Below are positions 37,014 through 50,121 of a stretch of DNA of 64,000 nucleotides, in pieces (within the stretch, counting starts at the first letter, position 1; every line of letters begins with the position of its first letter). The stretch is taken from the NCBI GenBank assembly GCA_028023455.1, contig JAQFVV010012496.1, forward strand, positions 2,108,001-2,172,000. The letters are read 5' to 3'. The position numbers and the translations under genes are program-made. The notes under the pieces were generated by a model, which was not told the DNA's origin, searched no databases, and saw only the letters and a program-made list of their open reading frames with translations. The DNA is from Epiperipatus broadwayi (taxonomy: Eukaryota; Onychophora; Udeonychophora; Euonychophora; Peripatidae).

Positions 37014-39700
37014 AATCTTTGTTGTGTGTTTAGGTTTGATTGTCGTTTAGATGGCTGTCATAGCATTCTGATTGGCTGTTGTATACATATTTTAACGAGT
37101 GCAGTGAGGTTCAGCAGTATCTCAATTTATTTCAATTATTCCAATTTAATACATATAATTTTATACGCTATTTATTGAAATGATCAAATTTATACAAACT
37201 TTCTTGTTTAAAAAAAAAAAAACCTTCTCAATGCAACTTTTTCTTTTCAACTTCTCCCTCTATTGGTATATTTCATAAACATATTTTATATTTAATTCTT
37301 ATTACCAAATATACTTTTTATTTTTACTTAATGTATATAATAATCACTTTTTACAATAATTTTCATATAGTTAATATTTATATGAATACATGTAATTATT
37401 TGACTAATACTGATTTATTACCGTGTCTTATCTTTTTTTTTTTGTAATATAACATTTTGATATTTTCATCTTCTAACTTATGATCTTTCCTTTGTATATA
37501 TAGAGTGAAGTCTATTGCAGTGGATGGTACAGTGAATAAATTGCATAGTGAACATTAAAAGCCGATATTATAATGAATGCTAAGTAGACAGCTTTGTCAC
37601 GTTTAGTAAAGTTCAAATTATTCAATTTAGTTCACTTATAGTTTATTTTTATCTTTAGCAATGAAATACGTATAAATTGTAATTGAAAAATTGATAAAAC
37701 TATCACCAAACTCAAAATACTACAAGGAAACCGATTGGAAGATAGAATGTGCATGCATACAAAATGCTTCAGAGCCTTTCCATTTTAAAGTAGAACATCT
37801 AATATCTATCATGATTTAAATGGCTTACTTACTTTAGTTTTTAGATCTGATTTATTGGAACCCTTAACAGTATTTATTTAATTTAATCTTCTCATTGATA
37901 CTTTCAGTAGTGAAAAAATTGTATATATTTTTATTAATTATTCTAATGAAAACATAAAATTCCAGCCAACTGCCTAAAAAGCCAATTTAGAAAATTAATT
38001 AATGATGCATCAAAAAAATATATTAAAAAAAAAAAACAAAACCAAAAAACCACAAGTTCTAAATAAGATGTGGCTAAGTGAATAATCTATGACATTTTAA
38101 AAATTTTACTACTCTAAGTTTATATATATTTTTCCTTTCACAATTTTAAAACTTTGATTTATTTTCTTAAAAATAAAATCAAACTTTCAAATTTTCATGT
38201 ACAGTTAAAACTTAAACATGTACAACAACTAATCTTATGTATTATTAAATTAGTACTTTTCATTTTAAATAATATTTTTCCTGTTTAAATGTTTACGCTA
38301 GACATTAAATTTGCTTTAGATTGAGCCTACAACAGATTTATTATAAATAAACGTATTTCAATTGGTGCTAGAACGGATAAATTGTAAAATAAATGAGTTT
38401 TTGAAATAATTTCATTGTAAGAGGCCTGACTATGTATACTTTTCAATTGTTTTCTGTTGTTTTAAATGAATTCATTATTTATCCAATATATTGTAAGGTG
38501 ATGCCCAATCCTTATAAAAAAATAATAATAAGTAACTGATGTTTTAGGATAAAATGTATAAAGATTAAATAGGCAGCCAACTTTTAAAACATATTTTTTT
38601 TTAGATATTTGGAGACATACACACACATATATATACACACAAACATAACCATACATTCGTGAAGGAATGAACAAATTTATTTTTTTATTAAATGTAAAAT
38701 AAAATATATACATATACACATTTATACATGAATGTAGATTTTAAATCATGACGTGACAAAAATAATAAAGAAAATATTTGACATTAAATTTTAGTAACCA
38801 TGTTTCTTTTGTTTTTAAAAGAGAAAAAAAAGAGTAAACCTTTGTTGATTTTGGAACGTGGAAAAAAACTAAGCAACAGGTTTTTTTTTTGTTAGTTGTT
38901 GTTGGTTTTTCTTGTTCAAATGAAGTACATGATAGTAAAGTTGCAGAATAAGAATATTTTAATTGTTATTACATTAGTTATTATGATTTCCTTTCGTTAT
39001 TAAAAATAAACTGATTAATATTTGGAATTTTATTATTTACTAGTGTAAAATATTTTAAAAAAGGGAAAAAAAATATTATTTAATTGATGAACTTTCGTTC
39101 GTTCAAATAAATGCTAAGAGCTTCATAGTTATTTATCATGTCATCAAAAATATAATTACTATAAAATGTTTCTTGAAAAAAATAAGATCAACTAATGATG
39201 AAATAGAACTTTATTAACACTAATTTTTATTACTTTTAAAGTAAAATCTTTATCATGCGTCTCATATATATATAAATAAAACTGCATAGAAATAGCGTTT
39301 GTCTTATATTATAACGTAAGCCTTGGAAAAAGATTTATATTTAACAATTTGTATGTGTGTAAATAATATCTAACAATGCACTTTTGCTAATTAAGTGTCA
39401 GGGGATCTTTCTATCCTCTTGGTGTCGTTGGCGTGTGATGGAGGATCATATTCATTGGTATATTTAACATTTAAATCAACGTGGAAAGATCTGGAGATGG
39501 AATGGAAATGCATGGCTTTAAAATCAAACGCCCAGGAATTCAATTTTGTCGTGGGAATTGTTAATGCTTAGAATGTTTAACATGATTTAATATACGTGAA
39601 TAAAAGAAAGACATTATCTGCTAAGAATACAGAAGCTGCTCTTGAAAATTTAACTTGCTATTGTTTTAAGGAATTCCGAAATTTCATTAAATTTTATGCT
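37014..39700. other. AT-rich intron, no gene recognised
   Basis: A CA/TA tract near 38615-38645 and A/T runs; no exon or element could be identified. Confidence 0.4.
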
Positions 39701-39719
39701 TTAAATATTTTTTTTTTAA

Positions 39720-39855
39720 ATGTATACTGAGAGTTGAGTTATGAATTTTTCTCACCCTTTTATTCATTTGTAGCAAACATTTTTTAAAAAAAGAACCCAT
39801 TTGTTTAGATTTTTATAGGGTGAGAGAAATACACAACTCAAAGTATACATAAATA
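39720..39855. repeat. Short fold-back repeat
   Basis: tgtatactgagagttgag, then ctcaccc, is mirrored by gggtgagagaaatacac, then aactcaaagtatac. Arms are about 42 bp with a 60-bp AT spacer. Confidence 0.75.
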
Positions 39856-42322
39856 TATTATATATGTTTGTAAATAAAATATTAGCGTAATTGAATGCTT
39901 AAATTAAACTGGACAATGACTAAAACAAAAGGTAAGATTTTAAATATTTACATTTATTAGACAATTAATATATTAGAATCAAACTAATTAATAAGTAAAT
40001 ATATATAACATTTTCTTGTTTAAATGAATAATTGTTTATGAATGAACTATACAAAACACAAATTAGCAATTCATGGACATAACCTTGAGATACATTTAAA
40101 GGACATAAACAAAATGATAATCATACATCTAGTAATATAATTTCATATTTAAAATAATTGATAAATTATTGTAAATTATGCACTATAATTTTATAATTTT
40201 TATTTCAACTCATATTTTAATATTTAAATTACAGCTAGTCTTATTGTAGTAGAGATAAATTAATATTTTATACTAACCATGTATATATTTTGTTGATTTA
40301 TAAATATTATAACTTTAAACATGATCTGTTAATAAATATTTGTTGTTTGAAGTTAAAATCTTTGTTTCTCTGGTCTCTAGATTGTCAAGCATCATTCATA
40401 CTTCACTCATCAGAATAGCTATTATACATATATACAGATTTTTAAATATATTATTAGCAATAGCCATTAAGGATCTATATAGAGGTCATATTATTGCCAT
40501 CCTATTTAAATCCATCTTTGAGCAGAGTTAAAGGCAAATGTCTAGACTGAGTTAGAACCCCGAGTAGTAATAGGACCTGTAAGTAGAGAAGGCTCTGGGT
40601 GTACCATCCTAAAGGGTTTTACAGTCTGTTACATATTTTGTTGTAGAAAATCTATAGTTTTTGGGGTTGGATTGGATATTTGATTGTTGAAGTTTGGTTG
40701 GTTCTGTTGCAAGTATTGATGTTGGATGGGGAATTGTTATCATTGTCTTGAGGATGTGATGTATTCGTGTCACTTGTGACTGATTGATTTCATTCATTGC
40801 TCCAACCCAAATTATTATGTTAGTTACTATTTATCATGAAGCAGTTAACAGTAGTCCTGCCATAATTTTACCTTTAAGACTCCAGAGAGAGTAAGGTATA
40901 GTTCTTTTGATATATGTATAATATTTGTCTCTAAGACTCCCAAAGATGAGCAGGCAATATTTTATAATAATAGCCCCTAAGACTTGATGTAAGCAGGGCA
41001 GTGCAACAGTGTTTGCAGAAAACTATTATGGGTTGTAGTAGCTTAGAGAGACTGAAATGTGATGATCATCGGAGTGTTCATGAAACATTGTATACTTTAA
41101 GAGCAGTGATTGAATTCTTTTATCTAACTCAAAATTGTGAAATGCTAATCATTCTTTTGGCTGTCAGTATCTGTCAGATCTTTAGAGGTATGGATGAGTA
41201 TATAACCTAAATATATAATTCATTCTTAAAGGACTGTTGATAGTATTTTTCGGTCCGTTACAATATTTACAAACATTTTTTTCCATTTTCATGTCATGAA
41301 TCCTATTTCATTTTTAGTACGTTTATTATTTTTCTTATATTTATTTTCTAAATATATATATAGTTATTATTTTTTGTTTTTATTCATTTTGCATATACAG
41401 TGGAACTGTGGTATCCACTATATTTTTTCCAAGCCCCCCCCCCCCTTGTGGACATTATATATCACATATAAATAGCTCATGTTTTTTTGATAAACTTTGA
41501 TTAGAACAGAATACATATTGTATATTGAACTGCAAGTGTAAAGTACTTTTCAACATGTACATATATATATAACAGATTCTTATGTATATATAATATGCAT
41601 ATTTAAATTAAAATTATAGATAATATTTTTAACAAGAAATAATAATATAGTTATTAATAATAAATTGAAGAAACACATTTTACTGAATGTATGTTCGTTC
41701 ACTCATCCATTACTAAAAAAAAAAAAATTTACTGTATCACATTTTTATTTTTTCAATAAAGTAAATAGTGAAATGTCAGACTTTCATCACAACGAAATAC
41801 ACACCGAGTGGTATTCTTTTTTTTTTTCAATAACTTTTCTTTTTATAGATCTCATTAAGAAATTACAATTTCTAGTTGCTTTGATGTTTTTAAGTCAGTA
41901 TTTAAGTTTGTTTTTAAAATTTTGTAAATAACATTTATGTTTAGAAAACATTCTACTATAGTGAATAAACATGACTGTGTACAGCCCTCCAAGAAAAAAA
42001 AAATGGCTGTTGGCATAAATTTTTATTTTTTTAAAAAAACATGATCCCATATGACATTCAGAGACAAAAAAAATAACTTTTACGAATATAATGTATTAAA
42101 TTAATGAATTTAAATGTTTACTGTTGTTTTTTTGTTTGTATACACTTTTTTTGAAGAGCATACAATTAAAGTTGTATACATTGATATAGCATAGTTCGCG
42201 GATTCACTGTACTTTTATTTATACTTTTTGATATTTTATTGTAGTTATTATTCCTGTGTATTTATTACTTTTATTTCCTTTTATATTAATTTTATTATTG
42301 CTATTATATTTTATTTCGTGCT
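39856..42322. other. AT-rich intron, no gene recognised
   Basis: A C11 run lies near 41435. Around 40540-40800 the base composition is slightly higher in G, with no family match. Confidence 0.35.
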
Positions 42323-42585
42323 TGTCTTATAGCTAAAGATGCCATTGGATGGCGCCGTTTTCACGCTAAAACTATAAAATATGAACATTCACGGGCCATT
42401 GAGTTTAATAATTTTTCTGTGCTTTTTTGTAATACGAAAATAAAAACAAAACAAAATCGTCTTTTTTAAATATTATTTTTTTATTAACGTATACAATTTA
42501 AATGATAATAATAAATGTAAAATAAAATAAACAAATTACTATTTGATATGTCTTTTTTATGTTTCTTTATTAGAAAAATAAATTT

Positions 42586-42725
42586 TGTATCGTATATTTT
42601 TTTACTTGTGTTACGGCTTTTTTTATATCAATTTTCTATCGAATATTTTTTTACTTGTGTTACGGTTTTTTTTTATCAATTTTCTATCGGATATTTTTTT
42701 ACTTGTGTTACGACTTTTTTTTTTG
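42586..42725 (+). repeat. Three tandem copies of a ~49-bp unit
   Basis: acttgtgttacg occurs at 42604, 42653 and 42701, each followed by a T-run and (copies 1 and 2) atcaattttctatcg. The unit is 48-49 bp. Confidence 0.9.
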
Positions 42726-42878
42726 TTGTTGTTTAAAAAATAATAATCGTAATAAAAATTAAAATTTCTTAGTCTATTTTTTATTTTCTTAGTCTTCGTT
42801 TTACTTTTTTTTTTTTATTAACAGATAAACATATATTACGACTATTTTTTAATTAAAATAAAAAGTAACAGTTGTTAC

Positions 42879-42910
42879 TGTTAGTTTTAGGTTTAGGGTT
42901 AGGTTTAGTA
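42879..42910 (+). repeat. Telomere-like TTAGGG/TTTAGG tract
   Basis: A short run of ttaggttt, agggttaggtttag inside the TIR element: four to five imperfect units. Too short to be a telomere. Confidence 0.7.
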
Positions 42911-44489
42911 ATATATAAGTCGTAAAGCTTGCAAATAGGACACAGCATTATATTCTGTTGTTGGTAAATCACCGAATCTAACGTGTGATTTCCTGCGCCA
43001 TATTGTTTATCTCTTGGAATGTTACGAATACTATGTTACTTAATGCGTTACCAAATTGCAACTCACTAAAAACATAGATCTTTAACATTTTCACAATTAA
43101 AACTTAAATACAGTATGTTTTGCAAAGTCTTAGAATTATTACTTTACAAAATCTGAACATTTTAATCCTTTAAAATTATAAAAAAAATAAAATAAAACTA
43201 CATTTCCATACAATTCAAATACACACTCTTTCATCAAGTCGTAACTGTTTTATAAACTGTGCGAATTTGGGAAATATATTTGCTTCCATGCAACATACAT
43301 GCTGTGCTGCGACGCATAATAGCGGCCTGCATTCTGTAGCACAACAAAAAAGTTGTATTATAGAAAACGTGGGTTTGAACATGTCGGCTGCGGAAACAGC
43401 ATTTTTATTACTTTTACCGTGAAAACGGCGCCATAGAATGGCGTCTTTAGCTATAAGATGAGTACCTTTTATTTTCTATCATTATTATTTATTTTTAATA
43501 GGTAACTATTTTTCTTAAAATTCTATTATTAATTCCACTTATTTTCATGTTCACCTTTATTATAATATTTTATTTATTGTTGTATACATTCTAAAACTAT
43601 TAATTTTTGCATTTCACATCTATGTTCTTATAGCATTTCTTGTTTGCGAAAATTTTTTTCATTAGTAGCATGTTTAAGTTATTTTATTTTCTTGTTCTTT
43701 GACTTTTGTAAATTTTATATTTTTATCTATTTTTTACAGAGTGAATCATCTTTTATTAACGATTAAAAAAATAGCCATCTTTATATCTTTTCCATAATAT
43801 AATTAATTTCATTGTAATTATTTGCTAATTTATTTCAAACTCATCCATATATATATATATTTACTATTACAGTTACAACACACAGAGTCAAAACTCTACA
43901 TACAATAGCGGCAGTCAGTGCAGGCCAGACTAATCAATGGATACAAGAAGGTTTGTGCATAAAATTCTTATCTAGTGGCTACTCATCCAATATCCTCAGA
44001 CTAATTTCTAACTAGTGGCTTTCAATAGTGGTGCTACTGTAAGGAGAGTTTTGCTTTTGCATTAACAGCTGCGTAAGCATAAAGAATGATGATCATGTGA
44101 TGCTTAGTACTTTAATTACAGCTTCACCTATTAACAATTCCTTTTTTTGTTAATAAGATTGTAATATCGTTAACTTTGAAAATTATTTCTTTGAAAGTTA
44201 ATTCCATTAATTCAATAAAAATATTAATGCCTATCTTATCTTTATATTTTAATCATTTACATATTTAGTAATTGCTAAATCTATGGCTTTGTCTACATTA
44301 ATATTCATGTGCATTGATATCACATCCATTTCTCAAAAAGTTTATATTTATAATATTTTTGGTAATCATTTGAATGACAATCCATCCCACTTGGTGACGT
44401 TGTTCTTCCAACAAAATGTCTTCATATACCGTTACCGGGCCACTACATTTTATTTACATATTATAACAAAAAAACAAATACACAGAAAA

Positions 44490-45005
44490 CTTTAAAATTT
44501 TTTTATTAATATCAAAAATTTAAATTCCTTTTTTGTAATATTTTTTTGGCAAATAATTAATGTTTTTCAAAAACAATAATAAATAAATATTCGTTCACTT
44601 TAGCTTCCGATCAAAAAACGCAATTTCAGAACAAAAAAAAAAAATTTGAATGTAGTAATTCTCAAGTAACATTACTTTTTACTACATAAACATTAACACA
44701 TAACAAATAAATGTAATCGAACGATTCCTAATTTTGTGAATGCCGTAGCCTCATCTCTTCTAGTAATAAAAATTCCTTTTTGTTATTTTTTCAAACAATT
44801 AAAAAATTTTCAAAAACCTTTTAATAATAAATAAATTTTCATTCACATTACGTTCCAATGAAAAAACGCAATTTCAACACCCCCCCCCCCAATATTGACT
44901 GCAATTCTCAATTAATGTTACTTTCACTCCAAAAAATTAAAACATAAAACAAAGAAATAAAATCGAACAATTCCTAATTTTGTGAAAGCTGTAGCCTATC
45001 TTTTC
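44490..45005 (+). repeat. Tandem duplication, period ~248 bp
   Basis: Copy 1 is 44500-44760 and copy 2 about 44760-45005. Shared words are aaattccttttt, aataataaataaat, aaaaacgcaatttca (44615 and 44863) and attcctaattttgtgaa. A C12 run replaces an A13 run in copy 2. No coding match. Confidence 0.75.
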
Positions 45006-45868
45006 TATGATGATAGGGTTAGATATAGACCAATTCAACTCTTGCCATAGCGGCAGAAGCCATTTTTTTACAGTAACGGAAAATCTCGCAAGCTCCGAGA
45101 TTTCAGCTGTGCCTCTGAAAAACCCCCAAATTTCAAGACACACACTGAACAGGTTAGTAGACAGCTTTGTTCCAGTGGGAAAATTTTTAGGACCTTACTC
45201 TACTTCCTTTACTGTTCAAAAATAAAAACATTAACACATCTTACACAAATAGTATTCATTCGAAAAATTCAAACCCTATCATGAAAAAGTAATGACATGT
45301 TAAGTCAGAATTTGTATAGATGGTAAACAATAACACCTATTAAATGATAGGGCTGTCTAAGTGTGAACTGCAAGAGTGGTCGCAAAACATGCTGCCAGGT
45401 TAATAATAGCCAAAACACTCAATTGCTGCTAGCAGTTGAGAAGTTGTGCCAGAAAAGCGGCATTTTAAACTACTTTTGGCTAACATCAGCGCCATCAGGC
45501 GTGATGGATTGTCATTCAAATGAGCACTATATAACTGTATCTTTAATTTCTATTATAAAATCTTTATATTTTCTGTAGAAGATCACTTATTTATATTTGT
45601 ATATTTTTTTAAAATGTTAATTACTATCCATTTCGATATTTTTTGAAATATGATTTTGTATTATAATTGGTCTTAATACTATTTCTTCTTTAAATTTTTC
45701 AAAATGAGATTTATATAATTAGATATAAAAAGCAAATCAAATAATAATAATAAATCAATATCATAATAAAACATTTGTTAACACTAGAAGAATAAAAGAA
45801 GAATATATATATGTTAAGTAATTTTAATCACATCTGACTAAAGAAATAATATGTAATTTTACACAATA

Positions 45869-46065
45869 ACAATTAACTTTTTACAATAAATAAGTTAATT
45901 TTTTACTCACATATACAAATAAATGTAACGGGGTGAAAGATTCAGTAAATATCTATTTCAGAGATGATTTTTAACTTTTTCAATAAATAAGTTAATTTTT
46001 TACTAACATATACAAACAAATGTAAAGAAAAAAAAAATTCAATAAATATCTAAAATATTTTATAT
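45869..46065 (+). repeat. Tandem duplication, period ~100 bp
   Basis: ttaactttt.caataaataagttaattttttact occurs near 45873 and 45971, each followed by catatacaaa.aaatgtaa. Two copies. Confidence 0.85.
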
Positions 46066-46882
46066 CAAATAGCATTAAGCGGATTAACTTTTCTCCTCTT
46101 TTAATCCAGCAAAAGATTACATCAAACTAATAGAGGAGAGAGAAAAATCGCGAAGAAAAAAATTTTTTCTGCTGTTTTTTATGATTTAAAAAGATTATAT
46201 TGACTTGTTAAGTGAAAAGCCAACCTGCATTTTAAACAAGGATTAAAAAATTATAGGATTAATCAGTAAAAGTAAATTATTGCTTTAATAACTACCATAA
46301 AAAAATTTTGTACCAATATAAAAATGATTATATAATATATATTTTCAAGTTTTATATTACTATAATAATATTAAATGTATACAGAAAGTATTTATACTTG
46401 AACTATAAAGATTAAAATTAATGTTTATGGGTTTTTTTAACAGAATTTGAGTTTACAATGAGAACAGAAGATCTATTCTTGAAATCCAAGAAAATCATAA
46501 ATCTAAGAACACTGTAATTTACTTTTATTGTTTTAGCCCCCTTTTGGTTTTTTTTTATTTTTTGTTTAAAATACTATAAATTCCTGTTAAATAACGTGAT
46601 AACGTGCATAAACATAAAAAAAATCCACTAAGTGCATAAATAAACTGGATTATTATTTATATTAATTAAAATATAATCGATGCAAAAAAAAGTGCCTAAT
46701 TTTTATCTCTCTTATTAAAAATGCAGTCGTCTAACACAGCACAAATCAGTATATTTGAAAAATTAAAATATCAAACGTATCATGCAATTATAATTTAATC
46801 AATATGAAAGAAAGTGATGAAAAAAAAATGTTAAATGTTTCTATTATATATGAAAATAACTATAAAAAATTTAAATAATTAC

Positions 46883-46949
46883 CAAGTGTTTGCAAAAATT
46901 TCGTTTTCACTTTCAGTTCCCTGAGAACTTGTGGCATTCCGCGAATGTT
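46883..46949 (-). CDS. ARID2: ARID2 small exon leading into the RFX domain
   Basis: This 67-bp exon (2+63+2) starts with AA, completing a Lys codon. It reads HSRNATSSQGTESENEIFA, then NT, and ends with the first two bases of a Trp codon. In human ARID2 the matching stretch is EKFACQW, the first residues of the RFX-type winged helix. The acceptor is gttacttag/AACAT and the donor ACTTG/gtaatt. The next exon at 35124 supplies the third base (G) of Trp. The exon is too short to find by itself; support comes from phase on both sides and from the EIFAxxW match. Confidence 0.88.
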
Positions 46950-47036
46950 CTAAGTAACATAAATTATTAAAAAATAAGTACATTTTAAAAATTTGAAAAA
47001 TAAATTTATAATGTAAGTCACTTAAAACAATATTAC

Positions 47037-47192
47037 TTTGAGTTGATGCAGGATTTGATGTTTGTTTACTATTTGTTTGACTGGCTGATGTTGAAGCTGT
47101 CACAGGTGGGACGTACTCTATCACTTTCATTCCTATTAAAGAACTGGAACCATAAGCTTGCGCCTCCACAGTAATAAGATTAATTAAAACCT
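47037..47192 (-). CDS. ARID2: ARID2 internal exon, end of helical repeats plus linker
   Basis: The exon begins with AG, completing the Glu codon (G/AG) from the exon at 54058. It reads VLINLITVEAQAYGSS, then LIGMKVIEYVPP, then a Ser/Thr/Gln-rich linker. The human counterpart reads MLVCLVSMDIQMFGPDAL followed by AVKLIEHPSSS, so spacing and hydrophobic pattern agree. The acceptor is tactttcag/AGG and the donor CAAA/gtaata. The length of 156 bp is 2+153+1. The next intron is only 87 bp. A 72-bp tandem duplication sits in the intron just upstream of the acceptor. Confidence 0.92.
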
Positions 47193-47258
47193 CTGAAAGT
47201 AAACAAGTTGCAAACAACCCTGTGTAATAAATATTCATTTTTTCATTACCACATATTG

Positions 47259-47402
47259 TTAATAAAAAAAAATTAAATTGATCTCTTTTCCACATGAAAA
47301 TAATATACAAATAAAAAATAAAACATACAATTAATAAAAAAAAATTAAATTGATCTCTTTTCCACATGAAAATAATATACAAATAAAAAATAAAACATAC
47401 AA
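47259..47402 (+). repeat. Two 72-bp tandem copies next to an ARID2 acceptor
   Basis: Copies start at 47259 and 47331 and look identical. On the minus strand they lie 67-210 bp upstream of the exon at 47192. A stop-free shadow frame across them gives a repeated peptide, which is intron. Confidence 0.95.
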
Positions 47403-49429
47403 CTAATTTGTTCTTTATTTGAAGGTTTTTCTCCATTTTCCACGTCTATATTTTAGTTTTTCAATTCTAATCAGTGTTAATTGCAAGGGGAACAATGTAT
47501 TAATCCTTTTAAAAATGTGACAACTTTCTTTTGAGAGCCACAAGAAATCAACAATTCTACTATAATGGCAGCAATAAATTATATTTATTCTAATTGTTAT
47601 GAGTAAAGAAATGTTTACTTTCTTTAACTCTGAGACAGACTTAAACTTCTACAGAATGAAAATTATAGTTTTTGCTACCAAATTTTTAAAAATTGTGAAT
47701 CTTTTATCGTATGTAAAATGACTGTTCAGATATTTTTATTCTCAAGCTATAAGCTCCCATTTTTATAAGCTTTAAATAGTAACACAAAGTAAGTACTATT
47801 TGGACTTGAAAAACTTTTCAGTATAAAGATTAATATACCATAATGACATCCAAAAAATGTTTCGGTAAATTCTTTCTAGAATGCTTTAATCAAGATCTCA
47901 TTATAATATATTTACTATCCAAGCTCATTATAAAAGCTTATTCTTTCTGAAACTTAAAAAAAGGTCTTACATTTTGAAAATGCGTATTTGAATAATATTC
48001 ACAAACAACTCTCTAAGAGATAACTTGTAAATGTACACTCAAATCTAAACTATTTTACAATAACTTACTAAGACCAATCTGCTCAAAAGTAATCTTCCTG
48101 TATCTGTCAATTTCGATATTTCCAGTTTCAAGTTATTTGCAAATCAAATAAATAAATAATAAATATAGGAATAAACTACAAAAATGACATAAGTAAATGG
48201 TTTATTATAATTTTCTAATTTATTATAGAATATATTTAAATTATTACATATTTATAAAAATGGCTTACTCAGAAATATGTAAAGAAATAAATTACAAATA
48301 TAAACGCTAACTTATATTAAATTAATTAAAACATTTTGGTTAATTCAAAATAAAATTAGAAGTATAAAATTTTCATATAGATCCATTAAAACAATATTAA
48401 CTGAAGATGAATCAGCATTTACTTGTTAAAAGATGTTCTTAAATTTTTAAAATACCATGTTATTGATGGAATTTATGGTTCTGAAAAGTGATATAATAAT
48501 TTTTCCATTTTATCACAAAAATAATTTTGTAGTTCTTGTCCTTTAAATGAAAAAAAAAAAGAAAGAAGACTTTACTTTATATTTGTTTGTTTTTTTATCT
48601 TTTACTAAGGTACATATAAAAACCCCAATTGTAGTTGAAGAAAACATTTTTTGGTTTTTTAGTGCAGAGTGAATAAAAGCCTTTATTATAAAATATTATA
48701 TATATTATTTAGTTCTAACATGGAAAAAAATAAAATATTGTACAAATTATCTCATAGTTTATGCCCCCCAAAAAATCAGTAATTATTAGACCCGCTGACC
48801 ATGTGTGCAACGGTAAAATGGCATATCTGTTTGAGACAACAGAATGCCATATTAAAAAGGATTATAATGTGTTTACTAGTTTTGTATACAAATATATACT
48901 TTTCATATTGTTAATAATTTGACTTTCTAGTATGACAGCCTGCCATCGCAAACACCCTCTTCCATCCACACTGAAGGAAGATGCATCATTGTGCTGTCGC
49001 AAACATGGACAGCAGAATTAACTCATTAAGACATGCGTAATTAGAAGAGAACTCTCAAATATTTAATAAATTTATTCTTTCAATGCACAGTAAAATTTCC
49101 ATGCGAATAACTTTTAAATGCCACTCATTACAGAAGACAAAAAGCTTTTAAAATCAATAAAAGTTTACTAAGAGCTTTACCCCCTCAGGTTATTGATACA
49201 AAAAAAAATCTTAGCGCAAAGTACAATTTTACTTTTTGATGGATGATCACATATGAATAAAATATGACAGTAAACTAGGAGAAACATGTTTTGACAAAAT
49301 TATGTACTATAATTAATAGTTCACTTATGTTAATTTGATTTTGTTAATTAGTTTTTTTAATGTAGAATTTTTTTATTTGTATTATTAATTAAATTTAGCA
49401 GAGCCCATGTGGTATTATAGAAGAGGGTT
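47403..49429. other. AT-rich intron, no gene recognised
   Basis: A less AT-rich stretch at 48780-49020 has no recognised match. Confidence 0.35.
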
Positions 49430-49801
49430 TAATATTAATAAATAACAGTTTATATTTGACATATAGTAGTGAATTTCGGAATAAACGTAAAGGATGGGTT
49501 GTGCAGTTAGTGAGTTAATGTCACCAATATTTATAAATGAAATAGAAACTATTATAATTAAAAACAAAAAAAATTTGCCAAGAAATAATACATTATTCTA
49601 GATATGTTAAAATTTTAATTATTGGCAATAATGTATAATTTTATAAAGATTTTATATATAATATTAAATTGACAGAATTTGAAGATAAAATTAAATATTT
49701 AGATATAGATATTCACATAGATAATGATAATAATATTGTATTACAACATTTTATTAAAGAAGAGAAATTAAGAAATATTACTCATATAAATAGTCAAAAT
49801 A

Positions 49802-50121
49802 AGAGCCATAGATCACGTGACCCTATTCTCTTAAGCTTGTAAGTTATAAACAATGAGGATTGCCAAATCCTCAATAAGCTTTGTGATAAATGCTTAGCTA
49901 GAGAAAGCATTTAAAATATCTCTGTCAGGACCCCCTTCCCCCAAACGTCTGACCATGGTTTCATGCTTTGGCACTCCTCAGAGAGGTGCTATGATAGGTT
50001 CAGCCCGAAACCATAGTCAGAGGTTGGGGGGGGGGGGGGTCCTGACAGAGATATTTTAAATGCTTTCTCTAGCTAAGCATTTATCACAAAGCTTGTTGAG
50101 AAATTGCCAATCCTCAATGTT
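49802..50121. repeat. Fold-back element inserted in a PLE, with flanking target duplication
   Basis: The arms (about 49850-49950 and 50030-50121) share aatgaggattg, aagctttgtgataaatgc and tctgtcaggaccccc. The insert is flanked by attactcatata at 49777 and 50123, in the same codon context of the PLE (ITHI), giving an imperfect duplication of about 21 bp. A hammerhead-like core lies on the minus strand of the left arm. A G14 run ends at 50039. Confidence 0.82.
49951..49981 (-). ncRNA. Candidate hammerhead ribozyme core
   Basis: The minus strand reads CTGAGGA (49981-49975), GTGC-CAAA-GCAT as a 4-bp stem II, then GAA and ACC-AT-GGT as a 3-bp stem III, with GTC at its end. All invariant bases and stems II and III fit. 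Stem I outside it is partial (ACCTCT with AGACGT). Confidence 0.55.

Larger units (their letters stand above)
42323..43457. mobile_element. DNA transposon-like element with ~40-bp terminal inverted repeats
   Basis: The left end reads tgtcttatagctaaagatgc, then atggcgccgttttcacg. The right end is its inverted match (cgtgaaaacggcgccata, then ggcgtctttagctataaga). About 1.13 kb lies between, with no transposase. The interior carries a three-copy tandem repeat (42586-42725) and a telomere-like tract (42879-42910). The superfamily was not recognised. Confidence 0.8.
35125..46882 (-). other. 11.8 kb ARID2 intron inside the RFX domain
   Basis: The intron is bounded by ACTTG/gtaatt and attacag/GTTAC and splits a Trp codon. 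It contains hammerhead-bearing palindromes (35.2-35.6 kb, 36.66-36.95 kb), a TIR element (42.3-43.5 kb) and tandem duplications. Confidence 0.85.

Noticed and set aside
42879-42910. Telomere or interstitial telomere from a chromosome fusion
   Set aside because: Only a few imperfect units, contained within a TIR element.
46879-47436. 185-codon continuous minus-strand frame as one protein
   Set aside because: It crosses two introns (87 bp intron and a 72-bp tandem repeat). Only the phased parts 47037-47192 and 46883-46949 match ARID2.
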